Origin: Membranipora membranacea
Taxonomy: Eukaryota; Bryozoa; Gymnolaemata; Cheilostomatida; Membraniporidae
Length of the DNA stretch: 64,000 nucleotides
Assembly (NCBI GenBank): GCA_914767715.1
Contig: OU612066.1
Location: forward strand, 9,615,001 to 9,679,000
Direction: 5' to 3'
Positions 38,301 through 49,751 of the stretch are shown piece by piece (the first letter of the stretch is position 1; every line of letters begins with the position of its first letter). A model generated the notes under the pieces. It made no database searches. It saw nothing but the letters and a program-made list of their open reading frames with translations, and was not told the origin of the DNA. Both the position numbers and the translations under genes were made by a program.

Positions 38301-41300
38301 AGCTTATTGTAAGCAATTTTGCAAAATCTGTGAATTTTAGGTTTTATCGCAGTACCAACATTGACATAATTAAAGCGCTGTAATAAAGAAAGGAATGCGT
38401 TGAAAATTCATCAATTTGAGATATGATCGTAGTTCTAACAGAGGGAAAAAGATAAGAGAAAAATGGAATTGATCATTAGCATTATTGATAAACATTATGA
38501 TCATTTATATCGTTTCTGCCAGTACATCAAAACAGGCATTCACCATCATATAATTTCCTATATCATGTATGCAGCAAAGGTAAAAAAATCAGCGGATGTA
38601 CCACCATAAACCATATGTCTATATATACCTAGTCTGAGCCTCTCGGACTGTTACCTCCCCCCACCCCCGCCGACCGACAGCCCCCAAGTAATGTGTACCA
38701 TACCCAGATAACTTTTCACTCCTCAAAAGGAATTCATATACTTATGCGAGTGAACGTTTACTGTCATAATCATCCAGTACTGTTACATACCTGAAGACAC
38801 ATTTCAAGTTTATCTGCTACACATGACTGGGTGAGTGGTGTAATGGCACATGGTATCACTTCCCTGAAAACAAATATGGGTTTATATATTAGCATAACTG
38901 TAAGTATAACCACATGAATGGATAAAATTGTTATCGCTGTTTAAAGAAATATTAATATGCCAGTATTTCACGAAGTGTTTAATTTGTGCATAACAGCAAC
39001 AATGTTGGAGATGTTGGCGCTGACTAATCGAACCTTGTCTTATTGGTGGGTACGGCGTACAGCGCAGTGAGAAATAATTTATTTATGAACAAGCTGAAAA
39101 TCAAGTTGACAATTAAATAACTGACACATATCACACTAAGTCACTGATTGATTGATCGATCGATTGATGGTGGCAAGTTGGTATTAAGACTGTATTATAC
39201 GTAGATGTCCCAATAATACTAGGCAACAGTTCAATTCTATGTCACCACTGATGGCCGCTGTGCAGAAGCAGTTCCCTTATTTTTTTATAAGAAGGGCAAC
39301 CAAATTCTAAGCCAACTCAGATACCCATAATACTCGTAAAACATGTCATTTGGTATGTAAGGATCCATTTTTGTAAAAATCAAATTACTTGCATCAGTAT
39401 ACAATCAATACTGTTATCTTAATAGGAACAGGTGAAAGCTCACCCAACATTCATGGTAGATACCAGCTCATCTTGTTTTGTGTAAGGAGAATCAAACTCG
39501 TGTAGTAACTCGTATTCACTCTCCTGATTCAGAGTTGTGATTGGTCGAGACTGTAACAGTGTGTTCACATATTTGAGGTCATAGCATTGTCTTCTTGCAA
39601 TACATCGAAGTTTAACCAAAGTATGTTATGCTATATTCATAGCTAGAAGATATAACTCTGGTAGGATAACAAAATTTGGGTTGATCGCAAATCTTTGCCA
39701 TTTACAAATGCCATGATGTACTGGGAACTAACTAAAATAATATCAATTATCATCATAACAAGCCTCGAGCCAGAGGTATTATGGGTAATATACATAGATA
39801 GAGAGAAAGATAATTACCTGAAGGAGATAGACAGTGTTGTCTGAGATAGCCCACTCGATATCACATGGATGTCCGAATCCTTGCTCTATTTGCAGAGCTA
39901 TCCCACATAACTTGATGACAGTATCATCATCAATGCTAACTGAAGACCACAGATGCTTCTCTGGTGAAGAACTGGTGTCTTGGAGAACAACATCACCCGA
40001 TTCTGGAATAATGATTATCTAGTCTTGACAACGCTATGCTATACAACAATTTCCATCTAATCTAGTACAGGGGTACATTTCCAACTTCTTTGTCATTCAT
40101 GTATAAGTGATATAAACTAATAATCCCAGCTGTATGATTATAATTTATTCTACGAGACCAGATGCCAGAGTTGATGAGCGAGCAGTAAATGCATCTAAAG
40201 AATCTGCTATTTAATGTGCCGGGCATATCTACAAATATAGACATGCATTTTTCCCAAATAAGGGCTGTTTGAGATTTCAGCGCAAATCGGCTTACTGACT
40301 GTGTCTGAGAACGGTACAAAACAATAAAAACTACCTTACCTGACACAATATGCTGTATAGATTTGGAGCCGATTTTCTTGTCTGTTATTGAGAATTCACA
40401 CCGGCTGACATTGTCCTGACCTTCAGTAACTAGCTTCCTTGTGATGTGGAATGTGTCAGGCTCAGCCTGGCCTGATACAACAGACTGTAATGAGCAATAA
40501 GAACAGGCTATAAATGTTAGATGGTTTGTCAGGAAACAGATATCTTCTCAGATCAAAAAACTCCCTGCAGTTGTATGTGCTGATATCCCAGAAAGCATAG
40601 GTATTGTCGGAGTTGTCTACCATCACCTATATATATTTCATTATAAAGTGTTGGGATTAGTAAAAACAATACTTGAAGGTTGAACTCCAATGTAATTATT
40701 TTGACAACTGTACTTAGGATTTCTCACCTCCCCGACACCAAAATTTGAGTTGATAACCATAGTACCACAATCACTAGTCACAGGGTCATAGGTAAAGAGA
40801 ACACCGGCCTGCTCAGCAGGTACCATCTTCTGTATAACTACACCCATCCCAGAATTAATCGTCTGACCGTGATTCCTGCAGACAAAAATAAAGAAAATGG
40901 AAGTTCTTTCACATTGCATTTAATGATATCACATTGCATTTAATGATATTTTGCATCTAATGGATAAGATCTTATCATATTTTTTGTTATCAGCAGAATA
41001 TGCTGGAAGAGGTTGTTATTACAATGGCATAATGCAGGGAGAATGCTCCTCATTGATGTAGTATATGATTGAGGATTATGACCCTTTCTTTCCTCAAACC
41101 AGTCAGTTGTTTACTTTGTGGTTTCAAGCTCCATTTTCTCTTTACTAGCTAAGGTTTTCTAGCTGGTCTGCAGCGGGCTTAATGTGAAATCCAGACATTG
41201 ATCAACAAGCAATTTACTTTACAAACAAAATACAGAATAGCATGAGGTGGCTAAAAGAATTGAAAGGTAAAGGAAGAAGAAGCATGTGTGAACCCTTACC

Positions 41301-44300
41301 TTTTGTACTGGACAGCCATAAATGTGAAGTGAGAAGCCCAGCATTGTTTTATAGCTTTGTGAATGTCAGCGAGACCCTTAACCCCTAATATTGTGTCCAT
41401 CTGACCAGCAGCGGACAACTCCTCACCGTCTTCCCCTGTAAAATTATTATCCCAAGTAATAAAACTAATGTGTGATGTGATAATTTGCTACACATATGGA
41501 ACTTTGTGGCGTCAAATACCTGCCATAGAATCTTTCTAAGAATAGGCTGGCAGTCAGCAATCAGTCTCTTTGATGCAGAAAAATCAAGGTAAATAATTAC
41601 TGAAAGCAAGAAATACAAAGTTGATATCTTTAGTTTTAGCAGATTGATGGTAATTCCTATGTAGTAAGATACAGTAATGCCATAAGTTGTTGCGATGCAA
41701 TAAACTCAAATTCAGGTCCTCCTTTTATTAAATACCGTAACTGACCAGGATGAGTAGAAGAGTAACTCACCAATCGCTGAAGACCTGACAGCAAACCTGG
41801 TATCTGGAGGGAATCTCTGTAGAGCTGTGTCAAGCTCTGATCTAGTCTGTGAGTTTATATCAGCATTAAGAAAAGTGTCTCTAATCTCCTCACAAATTTC
41901 CTACAACAAGATGAGAGATAAAATATCACACAAATTTAGATTTTACTCTTATCTACAGCCATAACACACTACAAAATGGCGCCCTACCCACAACATTGAG
42001 AATATGCAACGTTTAAATTGTCAATCTGTTTAGATGTATTGCAAATTTATGTAACATGTAATCTAGTCTAATCCACTGTCTTGGTGAGGAGGTAGAGACA
42101 ACTCATTGGTCACAAGTATTCAAATAAATGGCACAAGGCACCCCGGTTTATATTCTCAAACTAAGAAAATTTGAATGGATGGATGAATCTCTACCTTGAC
42201 AGTTTCATTGCTGGCGTCGATCTCTTTCTCCAGTCGAGAAGACAAATCAGACAGTGCTGGAGCAAATCTGAGCTGGAGCTGGAATGCTTTGATGGAGAGG
42301 CATATCGCATCAGGCACAGTGCACTGAAATAAGACAATAATACAGCAAGGTAAACGTTGATCTACAACACAACTCCAAGCATTATCTTCAAGTTATGATT
42401 TCAGGTCTGACACAGCTATGTCTCATTTCCTTGTGAATCAAAATATCCAGGGAATCAGATTAAGTGCAACTGGATTTTTCCTCTAACAGATTGAAACCTA
42501 AGCAAACTTGGGAATTGTTTAGTCGTTCTTTGGATTTTGTCATAATCTATCGCACAATGGAGTTGACAACAAATTTAGAAAAATAAAATTAAAACTCCAT
42601 GAAGAATGTGTCTAATATAGTTTTAGCAGATCTAATGTTTCCTAGTTGTGGCTGGTTTGAGTCCTTCGACAGTTCTGATTCGGATATACAACTCCCTGAT
42701 ACACAAAATCAAATTCAGAATCAGTGTTTAGTGTGATACAGATGATGGGATAAAGCATAGTGATGATACCTGTTTGATATCAGCTTGGTAGAGCACGGCG
42801 AGCTGACTTCCTTTTCCTCCCACAAGACAGGTATTCTTACAGTCTGGGTTGTCCAGGCTAAGTATTATAGCATCACTCTCCACCTCTGTGTGAGTTACAG
42901 ACAGCAGTGGAACTGATATTTGAGAAGCCTCCTCACTAACAGCATCCTGTGATGAATACCAAGGATGACGTAAAACATAAGAAAAACCTGCAAGCAATAC
43001 ACAAGGGCTTGGCAAGAAAACTCATGCATTGGGTAAACCTTGCGCTATACAAAGGACAACACAGATCAAAGGGCACAAAGCACCAGGACCAATTAGGATA
43101 GAACGGGGCATTGCAGCCAGCTATGACTGTAACGAGAGAATTGGAGTTACCTTCACCCATCAGCAACGTGATCGAACTTATCTGTTTTGATAATATATTA
43201 TTAGGTGTGACAAGTATAGAAGGGTGCGTCTGTCTGTACCACCACCAACATACAACTCAATTTTTATAGCAGGTTTTATTAATTAGTAGCAGTATTTTGC
43301 CTATGATAGTTAGAACATCACCTTCATCAATATTTCATGCACAGAACCAATGCATTTCTCTCCATCAAACTCCCAGTGTCTTCAAGAAAACATAACACAA
43401 CAGATAAACTGAGGTGTTAGTATTATAAATAAATCACAACATTGACAAACAGCAGTCATCAAGCAGAAATAAATCAACAACAACAGGCAACACAGCTTTA
43501 TAACCATTCTAGCTTAAACATTGCAGCGTATGTGTTAAACTTAATATCTACCTAGCACGCAACAGTAACCAATAAAATTAGTATACTCAAACAGTAGTTG
43601 TCGTCTCTCTGGGACCAAATGCTGAATAGGATTGTGGGTTTTGTTTATCATGGTGATGATCCGTGATCACCATAAGCAGTATTCATTCTCAAATTCATTA
43701 TTGTATGTGGTGATGACTTCGATCAAATGGAATTCATCGACAAGATTGAAAGGTGATTGAGGCGATGTAATGGGTGGGGACAACAGAAAAGTGAGTGGAG
43801 TAATAGTTTTAAAATTCCATGCAGGAAAATGCCAGGTTATTCATCAAAAAGGGTAAACAACAAAAATAAGATCCCCTAAATATCTACCAAATTATCTATC
43901 TATATTTCGTAGATACATCTGGCACTAACTCAGACAGCAGACTTACACATCATTGTACATGAGGAGACCCAGTCCACCATCTCTCAGTGTCAGGTCAGTG
44001 AGCTGATGGTTAAATGTGAGAGGGACTAGAAGGCTCTGTCTCCTGGATGTGTTGGACACATTATATACTGCTGATGGCTCTCTGTTGTTAGCAACTTTTA
44101 ACTCGAAGCTGCCTGTGAAAGTGATAGTGATAAATGATTTTGGACAAATTATACAACTCATACATGAATACATATTTGTGAATTGCCTGTCTACAGTATC
44201 AATTCCAAACAGATATTCTACGTGGTTTACTGTGTTCATAGATACGCGAGTATATTATGATTGTATATCATAATATATTATACCTATTATGATTATTCTA

Positions 44301-47300
44301 TATGCTGGCCGTACACAGTTGATCGATCGATTAATTTATATGATACATCTTGACATAGTGTAATGTGCATATGTGCTAATGTGTATGTCAACATACCTAG
44401 GGAATCATTCACTTGAGGGGTCTCATCCATATTCCAGCCATCTGAGTACATAGCGGCCAGGTCCATAGAACCCTCCACCATCTCACAGTTTGGGTACATC
44501 TTCAGTGAGCACAGCTGGCTATAAAAAATCAATGACACAGTAATTTACCAATATTTGGCAGCAAAATGATAAAATGATATTATCATCATCATATCACATA
44601 TTTCGTTTTAAATAAAAGAATTTTAATTTTCAGTCATAAAAAATGAAAATTCTTAACTACTTCACCACAGGTGTAACTTTCACTGCAACAATATGTATGA
44701 TAAAGCTTGGTAAAAGCAAAAAATGCTTAATTTATGATCATGATTTATTGGATATTATCAGATATCATTTTCAGATGATATGGAGCATTTTTACCTTAAG
44801 ACTGATTGATCTACAGCTGGTTTCTCATTCTTCCGCTGGGGTTTAGGGAGCCTTGTGTAACTAAAATATCCTTGCTGTAATGATACAGGTGCAGCTTATC
44901 ATGCTGTATTTTATGTAGATTTAACTTTAAATTCAAAAATAAACTAATTAACATGGCTGATAACCACGGTGATCACTGTTTCTCCAACCATGTTGTTTAC
45001 GGATGAATTTGAGCAATCTTCAAAAGACACAAATCATATGGTGTAAATCTCTGACAGTTGATTCTAAGAATTAGCTGCATTAATCATTTCACTGCAATAA
45101 ATGAGCGTTCTTAATCATCTAACAAAAATTCCTAAGCCTGATTGATGCGCATAAGCTGAAGTAAAAGACCTCACCTTTGATACTAAAATCTGTTCATATG
45201 ATGATATGGATGTCTCTGCATCAGTAATTTCACCTACAAATCAGGGCACAGAAAATGCAAACACCGGAATTCAACAACAAAATGGAATGACAAACAAGCA
45301 TAATTGAATCATCAAACGACTGAAAATCTCTAGTTGAACAGATGTTCCTACAATCATATTTCAGGATAAAGCCGCAGAGATATTCTATAATAACTCTATA
45401 GGTAAACCCACAGACATTACATTAAATAACTACACCAGTTTGTCACTCCACAAAACATTTTAATACTACTCTGAAATTTATGGTCATAAAAATTTATTAT
45501 TTAGTCCAACTCACAACAAAACATAGTAGGCTACACACAATCAATTCAAAGTCTATATTTACCATATGAATGTCTTCTAACTCCATTAAAAGTCAATTCT
45601 TTTTGTTCTCCACCGAGGACTTGAACAAAGCCTGTAGAAAAATGAATATGTATTGTTCATTAGCAAGGCTGCTTCTCTTTACAGTCTAATTATGTTAAGA
45701 TGCCTCATTTGATAATTTCCCGTTGTGGAAGGTTCAGGACAATTAGCAGGCGCACTACCAATTTCCCTATCGCTCAGATGAAATTATGCAAGTCTATAAC
45801 ATTGTTGAGCTATTCATGCTGATAAAAATGCAAGAACCAATTGTCCAAGACAAACCTACTGTAAGCAATGATGTACGCCTTGTCATGGCTATCATCAAAT
45901 AAAACCTCAGTAACTCACCATGAATACCGCCGAGTTGTAGAGCAGTTCGATTGTAGGACTGTGGTTGTCCACAAAGCTTAACCATCTCTTCAATGCTAAT
46001 TTCATCGTTTTCATAGAGCTTCATCAGGTATTGCTGTATGTTACTTTGAGTAAACTCATTCTGGTCTGTATTTAACAGCGCAGAGTGTGCATTCCAGCTG
46101 AAAAGGCATATGCAAAGGCTAAAATTTCATTTTATTTTGATAATGGAAATTTAAATATCAACCGAATCTGTTGCGTCAATGTCAAATTACACTTTTTTTT
46201 GATCAAATCCTCTGCCAACCCAGCTCCCTCATGTTATTCATATAAGAGATAATTACCCAAAGAAACTGAGAGAATGGTATTGCACCGACTATAAGCAACA
46301 GAAAACAGTTAGGTGTTGCAAACACAGACATAGCATAGAATAGGTCAAACAGTGAGAAAACAAACTGGAATATCTAGTGAATTATTAGATTCAAAATTAT
46401 TTATGAGCTTCATGCAGCCAGAAATCGTTTTCAAATTCAACTTACATGAAGAGTAATTTCATTGATTCTTCCTCAGGAGTATCACCAGCTGCAGCATGTC
46501 GCCTACAGATTACAGAATATGATTCATGAGAAAATATTAGCACTCACAAAATATAAATACATTTTATATATATTAAATATATATGATATATCTCTGATAG
46601 TGGACCACTATCACATATTCCCATTAAGAACTACTAGCAATACTGCAAAAATCACGCTATTGTTTTACTTGATCCGTGCAGACATTGCATCAAGACAAAA
46701 CATATTACATGACAATAGCTTGAAGCACACCTTAATTAAGCACAGCTCGATGAGCATTGTTAACCTATTATTGAAATTATTCAATGAACCTGGTGAATTT
46801 CTTATAGGTAGGTAATCAAGCCATACTCGTAAGTCTGGACCTCCTTGAAAGACAAACTCCATTGTAGGAAAATATGTCCAACAAAATTATGGCATCTCAA
46901 AACATGTCAAATATCATTATTACACCATCTTATTGCGGTTTTATGATGAATATGTAATAAAGGCAATATGGGCGATTTCATACAGCTGGCAACAGATGCA
47001 TTTCATAATATAAGTAATCTTTTGACAGGCGAGTCTTGATCTCTGTTAGTTTGCGGTAAGATAGACTTAGTTGTCAATAGCTATTACAATAACACTGCAT
47101 GCGTAATAAACAATGATAACTAAAAAACAAGGTCAAAACATGTAAAAAAAAACAGAGGCACCCACCTGAGAGGTCCGGTATAAGAAATTCTCCATTTAAA
47201 GCCCTCATCGAGAGGTGTAAATTTGATACCTTGAGCAGAATATACATTGGCTGCGTTGTTGTAAGTGACAACACTTCCGGGTAGACTATAACGATCACCT

Positions 47301-48829
47301 ACAACAATACACAGCAAGCGATGTAAGCTACGCAACGGTATATTAAAAGTAACTGCCTGTAAAATCATAATATTAATATTATCCTCAAAATACACTTATT
47401 CACTATCAACTTCATTCATTTTTTCTATTACAGGCGCATATTCAAAATGAACAAACAAGAGTTGTACATGGGTATAATGTGGACCAACAGATTAATCATT
47501 TGCTTTTTCTCACTATGTCAAAATACACTGAAGCTGCGTATGGCGTATGGCCAAAACAGCTGATAGCTAAAACGTTCACGGGACATTTTGGAATATTTTT
47601 TGAGTATCAAGTCAATGATAACAAGAGTCAATTTGACTCACTCTTACAAGAAAATCCAGACTGAATTTGTATTGCGGAAGTGTTGTTAGCAAGGGCATGC
47701 CCTATTGAAACTCACCGTTTATAGATAAATGAAGCTTGACAAGCGATTTCCTGTCAGTGAGACGAGTTATCCCCACATGAAGGTAAGAATTGTCTGTGCT
47801 GTTGACGCACAGGAAATTCATTTCATCGTATAAATCTTTTACCTGCAAAAATCATTAGCATATCAATCAGGTTGTGGTGAATAAATACAATCAAGACTAA
47901 TTCTCGCGACTGAGTAATAATCTAATCAACAGGTACTATAGGGGTGCGTGGTTTGGCAATGGGTATAACTGTCTACCCTGTACGCCTAAAAATCACTACC
48001 CAAATTTTAAAATCTTCACATAAAACAACCTAATGAAGTCCTTGCCTTGAAGGATCATCTCTAGCAACGAAGCGTTTACAATCATTTATTTCTAACAGCA
48101 TTTAGAATTTAGCACTCCTATATCACTTAACAGAAAAGTGATTTGAGTTGCCATAAGCATTGTTATTGATACCTAGCCGTTAATCCAAATAAAATGCAAC
48201 GTTATCTTAACTGCTATCAAAAGGGTCTTACGTTGGGGTCATTGATCGATTCCATATTGAGGTCAAGAGGGTGATCAGGCAGTGTCTCTTTGTTTTCTCT
48301 TTTGTCAAGCATTGTAGATGTAATTGACCAGACAAAAAAACTCGCACATTCTGTATAAAAGAAGTCAAACCATACATACCTACACAACATTATCACGTAA
48401 AAATAATTCATGTATATAAAAATGGTTGTATTCCATAGTAATTGATGAGCAGTACTGACTTTCTAATCAATCACCAAACCAAGCATGTTAGATCAAAAAC
48501 AGATGAAAATAAGCTTTGAGGACTATCATAAGTTTGCACTAAGTGCAAACTTTCTTTTTTGTACATGTTTGAAGAAAGAGGCATGTTGAATATACTAAAA
48601 CATACATATCTGCAAAAGTCTGCTAACGGAACAAATATGGCAAGGCCTGGAGTGGTGAAAAGCACTAGGTCATATCATTATGCGATCGTCTTTAAAACCA
48701 GTTGAGCTAGGAGGGGCTACTTAGTTTTACCAGCTTACTTGTTTTGAGTGTGCGATAGCTGAGTAATATAACACCAATTGGTAACAGTATAGTATAATAC
48801 TCCAGAAACAAGTCCCACAGAAACTCCAT
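20483..48829 (-). CDS. Phosphoenolpyruvate synthase / rifampicin phosphotransferase-like enzyme, 36 exons, 1358 aa
   Basis: I reconstructed 36 GT-AG exons from ATG 48829 to TAA 20483; their 4077 nt sum to 1359 codons and every junction closes in phase. Domains in order: membrane anchor (about residues 11-26); a conserved N-terminal region of animal PEP-synthase-like proteins to about 420; a PPDK/PEPS ATP-binding domain (about 440-775) with VGGKGSQLA, AVRSSAIGEDG, AGVLFTYDP, NFGVGE, DIEWAI and LQSRPIT; a long middle region with FGHRSVGE; and a C-terminal swivelling phosphohistidine domain with LKGMPVSIGEV, TELGGLVSHG and AVVAREYGIPCI. His 1309 is the predicted phosphocarrier. Bacterial relatives move the ATP beta-phosphate through this His to pyruvate or rifampicin; the animal substrate is unknown to me. 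The exon just upstream of ATG 48829 has an open frame to an acceptor at 48858, so the true start might be further 5'. It is a genuine nuclear gene, not contamination, because it carries 35 introns. Confidence 0.88.
20557..21112 (-). other. Intron 35 of the phosphotransferase gene
   Basis: Nothing coding is seen. The intron starts with a GTAAGTG donor at 21112 and ends at a TTACAG acceptor before 20556. Confidence 0.7.
21661..23390 (+). CDS. SB: membrane-anchored sulfotransferase-like protein, intact, 440 aa
   Basis: Exon 1 is 21661-21763 and exon 2 is 22171-23390; the split Gly codon closes in phase (G|GT). Exon 1 encodes an almost entirely hydrophobic anchor (ILFLYFYMHFMDWYI), ending TWRLNG. 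Exon 2 has a family-specific N-terminal part (AQVLRIAHK, FAPASFVLRPNVQL), then the P-loop RCGSTVWAQIFNALP at about 161-175 (5'-phosphosulfate loop), SES at about 181, and YRSVLPTAKS with Arg 259 and Ser 267. That eight-residue Arg-Ser spacing is the one seen in the 3'-phosphate site of cytosolic sulfotransferases. The later DKLIRDPVKEI.GVFKHLGI block is the usual sulfotransferase C-terminal helix region. Substrate is unknown. The gene lies inside intron 34 of the minus-strand phosphotransferase gene. AATAAA occurs near 23698. Confidence 0.85.
21915..22003. repeat. Hairpin (MITE-like) in the SB intron
   Basis: A core of 15-bp perfect arms around a 3-base loop (CCATAGATTTAAAAA / TTTTTAAATCTATGG) is extended by imperfect arms out to AATTTATTT and AAATAAATCCC. 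This looks like a small hairpin element inserted in the intron. Confidence 0.7.
23391..24105. other. SB 3' region and SC promoter side
   Basis: AATAAATAAATA near 23698 is a likely polyadenylation signal for SB. The 45 bases before SC exon 1 (CATTTATAAGCCAAAGCG block) are shared with the pseudogene SD. No other gene is visible. Confidence 0.5.
24106..25640 (+). CDS. SC: membrane-anchored sulfotransferase-like protein, intact, 450 aa
   Basis: Exon 1 is 24106-24208 (103 bp, the same length as SB exon 1) and exon 2 is 24391-25640, joined through a split Gly codon. The anchor segment is YIIFFWIDILNLLIS, ending LWRLNG. The P-loop RCGSTVWAQIF sits at about 163-173, SEP at about 183, and YRDVLSSTQS places Arg 261 and Ser 269 eight apart. 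A FEWYVFLWATR block and the DHLIKDPKSYISTVFDYLGI block follow, and the C-terminus is GLPDLDSEF with a short extra tail. AATAAAATA directly overlaps the stop region (25637-25645). SC is the better-preserved partner of SD and lies in intron 34 of the phosphotransferase gene. Whether the active part faces cytosol or lumen is unclear; one NWT sequon is present. Confidence 0.85.
25641..26073. other. SC downstream region
   Basis: The first 170 bases share blocks with the region downstream of SD (TTGGTGGTTTGTAGGTCAAG). No gene is visible. It ends at the TTAA that flanks the next element. Confidence 0.5.
26078..28559. mobile_element. TTAA-flanked non-autonomous element with long terminal inverted repeats
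   Basis: The ends are AGACTTAGTTTGAGGCTG at 26078 and its reverse complement ending at 28559, and each is followed outward by TTAA (26074-26077 and 28560-28563). The left arm runs to about 26645. The right arm runs from about 27740 and is interrupted by SINE-like DNA at about 28120-28420. The 1.1-kb centre has no recognisable transposase. TTAA duplication is typical of piggyBac-type insertion, but the terminal bases are not the usual piggyBac CCC start, so the superfamily is uncertain. The inverted paralogous interval SD-SE lacks this element, which supports insertion after the duplication or loss by divergence. Confidence 0.7.
28130..28330. repeat. Head-to-head tRNA-like SINE heads
   Basis: On the plus strand, AAGTGGCGCGATGGTAGTC (box A-like) and GGGTTCGAATCCC (box B) lie about 40 bases apart at 28219-28275. 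On the minus strand, GGGTTCGAGACC (28139-28150) is preceded by a related GCGTTGCCTGTAAAGCC stretch. The two heads resemble each other and face away from a common centre. The acceptor stem does not pair, so it is not a functional tRNA gene. Confidence 0.55.
28830..30377 (+). pseudogene. SF: sulfotransferase-like copy with one nonsense codon and one frameshift
   Basis: The anchor exon 28830-28935 is intact (start MKSIHDYFLFLW, end VWRLNG). The catalytic exon starts at 29150. A TGA at 29452 stands where the paralogues have CGA/CGT (Arg), consistent with a single C-to-T change; the frame then continues. Near 30025 a 4-base deletion between CAG repeats (CAGCCAGAGG in SE, CAGAGG here) shifts the frame before FEWYV, and a Trp in the following block is Ser (MSASK). 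The downstream frame is open to TAG near 30377. The P-loop RCGSTVWSQIF and YRNVLPNANSW are readable. These two lesions make it a recent pseudogene; it is the plus-strand partner of SE. Confidence 0.85.
30378..31542. other. SF 3' region, still within intron 34 of the phosphotransferase gene
   Basis: No coding exon is visible. AT-rich DNA without a recognisable element. Confidence 0.5.
31800..32231. repeat. 14-bp minisatellite filling phosphotransferase intron 33
   Basis: About 25-30 imperfect copies of a 14-bp unit (CACCCACCATCAAA) fill most of the 586-bp intron. The repeats begin within about ten bases of the splice donor, and the donor-side sequence GTGTTTGAT itself resembles the unit read on the minus strand. 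Confidence 0.9.
32623..39550 (-). CDS. Phosphotransferase exons 20-32: middle region
   Basis: Exons from high to low coordinate: 39444-39550, 38791-38863, 38285-38377, 37467-37634, 36888-37016, 36116-36200, 35716-35807, 35022-35186, 34833-34892, 34324-34488, 33923-33994, 33094-33185, 32623-32701. Recognisable blocks are SRPIT (end of the ATP domain), GEVIPCAITPLTQS, FMEFIELFGHRSVGE, WEQDP, AVNRREIGK, AYWRLGELM and FPRFCKGRPEP. They follow the order found between the ATP-binding and His domains of PEP synthase-like proteins. I cannot assign a separate function to this linker-like region. Confidence 0.85.
33425..33560 (+). repeat. tRNA-derived SINE fragment in a phosphotransferase intron
   Basis: GTGGGTTCGAGTCCC near 33480-33494 is a typical RNA polymerase III box B, preceded by a weak box A-like GCGTGATGGGCAAT. 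Read on the minus strand it yields the well-known artefact peptide of the MGLEPTTPG kind seen in many SINE-derived false ORFs. Confidence 0.6.
39818..42946 (-). CDS. Phosphotransferase exons 13-19: ATP-binding domain
   Basis: Exons 42770-42946, 42195-42323, 41771-41900, 41300-41435, 40728-40875, 40340-40484 and 39818-40002. Visible motifs are VGGKGSQLAVL (Lys of the nucleotide site), VPDAICLS, FAVRSSAIGEDGEE (Arg of the triphosphate site), QCWASHF, VIQKMVPAEQAGVLFTYDP, NSNFGVGE and DIEWAISDNTVYLLQ. These are the main ATP-binding motifs of the PPDK_N family, and none is missing. Confidence 0.9.
40914..40952. repeat. Short tandem duplication in an intron
   Basis: CACATTGCATTTAATGATAT occurs twice head to tail in intron 16 of the phosphotransferase gene. 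Confidence 0.85.
43322..48829 (-). CDS. Phosphotransferase exons 1-12: anchor and N-terminal region
   Basis: Exons 48739-48829, 48232-48350, 47716-47842, 47166-47298, 46446-46502, 45919-46097, 45563-45631, 45175-45233, 44795-44874, 44397-44518, 43947-44112 and 43322-43379. Exon 1 encodes a hydrophobic segment (YYTILLPIGVILLSY) with acidic residues before it and Arg/Lys after it, which favours a cytosolic catalytic part. Later blocks (YLHVGITRL, FKWRISYTGPLRR, LLFIWNAHSALL, LGGIHGFVQVLGG, FNGVRRHSYGE) match the N-terminal region I associate with animal PEP-synthase-like proteins. Exons 9-12 are the least certain because they are recognised mainly by phase and splice sites. Confidence 0.75.
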
Positions 48830-49750
48830 ACTAAGATTTATATTATCGTCTTGAGCCTGTAACAAAGGTATTTTCACATTAAATTTTTTAGAGCATGGCT
48901 TAAAATAGCGACTGATTCCTCAGTGATATCATATAAACATAATGTATACATGATTAATGTCAACTATATCTCTTTATATAAAATGATGTGTGAGTACCTT
49001 TAATTAATTTGAAGATCACACAATATAATGCATGTGTATTGAAAAAGATGAGCAAACCATGTTACTGATAACCCTGGGTTTTTGAGAGAATACTGAGAGA
49101 AACTGAACCCAAAAAAGTCACATCTATATGACCCTTTTCATCTCTGGCTTATGTTTTCAATACAGCAGGACCGCTTGACAATACATCTCAATTAGTACCG
49201 AGTGTTTTTACCACATAGGCCTATATACTCCCAAACTAGGGGGGGGGGGGGAGAACAGGATTGCCAGGGACCCCGGCCATGGTTTGGAATGGCAGACACA
49301 TTAACATTCAACTTATGAGTTTTCATGCATCAATCGCCAGCCACTGGTCTGGCAACAAACGGATGCTTGAAGAGACATTCTTGGAAAGTTTAAGACAGTC
49401 TTGCGACATTGTGTGACAGTCTTGAGACGTTGTAAGATAGTCATAGGCTAAGACATTGTGAGCAGTCTTGAGGCTCAATTCATATCATATCACACAATAA
49501 AGCAAAATAATTGGATTGATAACAATACACCTTCAACCTGTGATAATCATGTAACTATTGTTATGTACCTTCCAGAACTGGTTTTATTTTTGTTTTACTG
49601 CCCATGGAAGCATCCCACCATTGGCCTGTCTTGTCAAGACAGGCTTACCCATCATCAGCAAACATAGCTGAAATACTGGCTTGCAATCACTATAATGAGG
49701 GGGGATATAGGTAGCCAACATTGTGTTGGCTCTGATCCACACAGCCAACC
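48830..49750. other. Upstream region of the phosphotransferase gene
   Basis: On the minus strand an acceptor-like TTTGTTACAG ends at about 48859, so a 5' exon may lie further up. I found no clear one. A poly-G tract lies at 49239-49251. Confidence 0.4.
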
Positions 49751-49751
49751 A

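Noticed and set aside
46462-46862. ORFs on both strands in this part of the phosphotransferase gene
   Set aside because: Exons 4 and 5 join in phase without them, and no donor/acceptor pair gives a consistent extra exon.
20483-48829. Bacterial contamination or recent horizontal transfer of the PEP synthase-like gene
   Set aside because: Thirty-five phased spliceosomal introns and interleaving with animal-type genes make it a resident nuclear gene.
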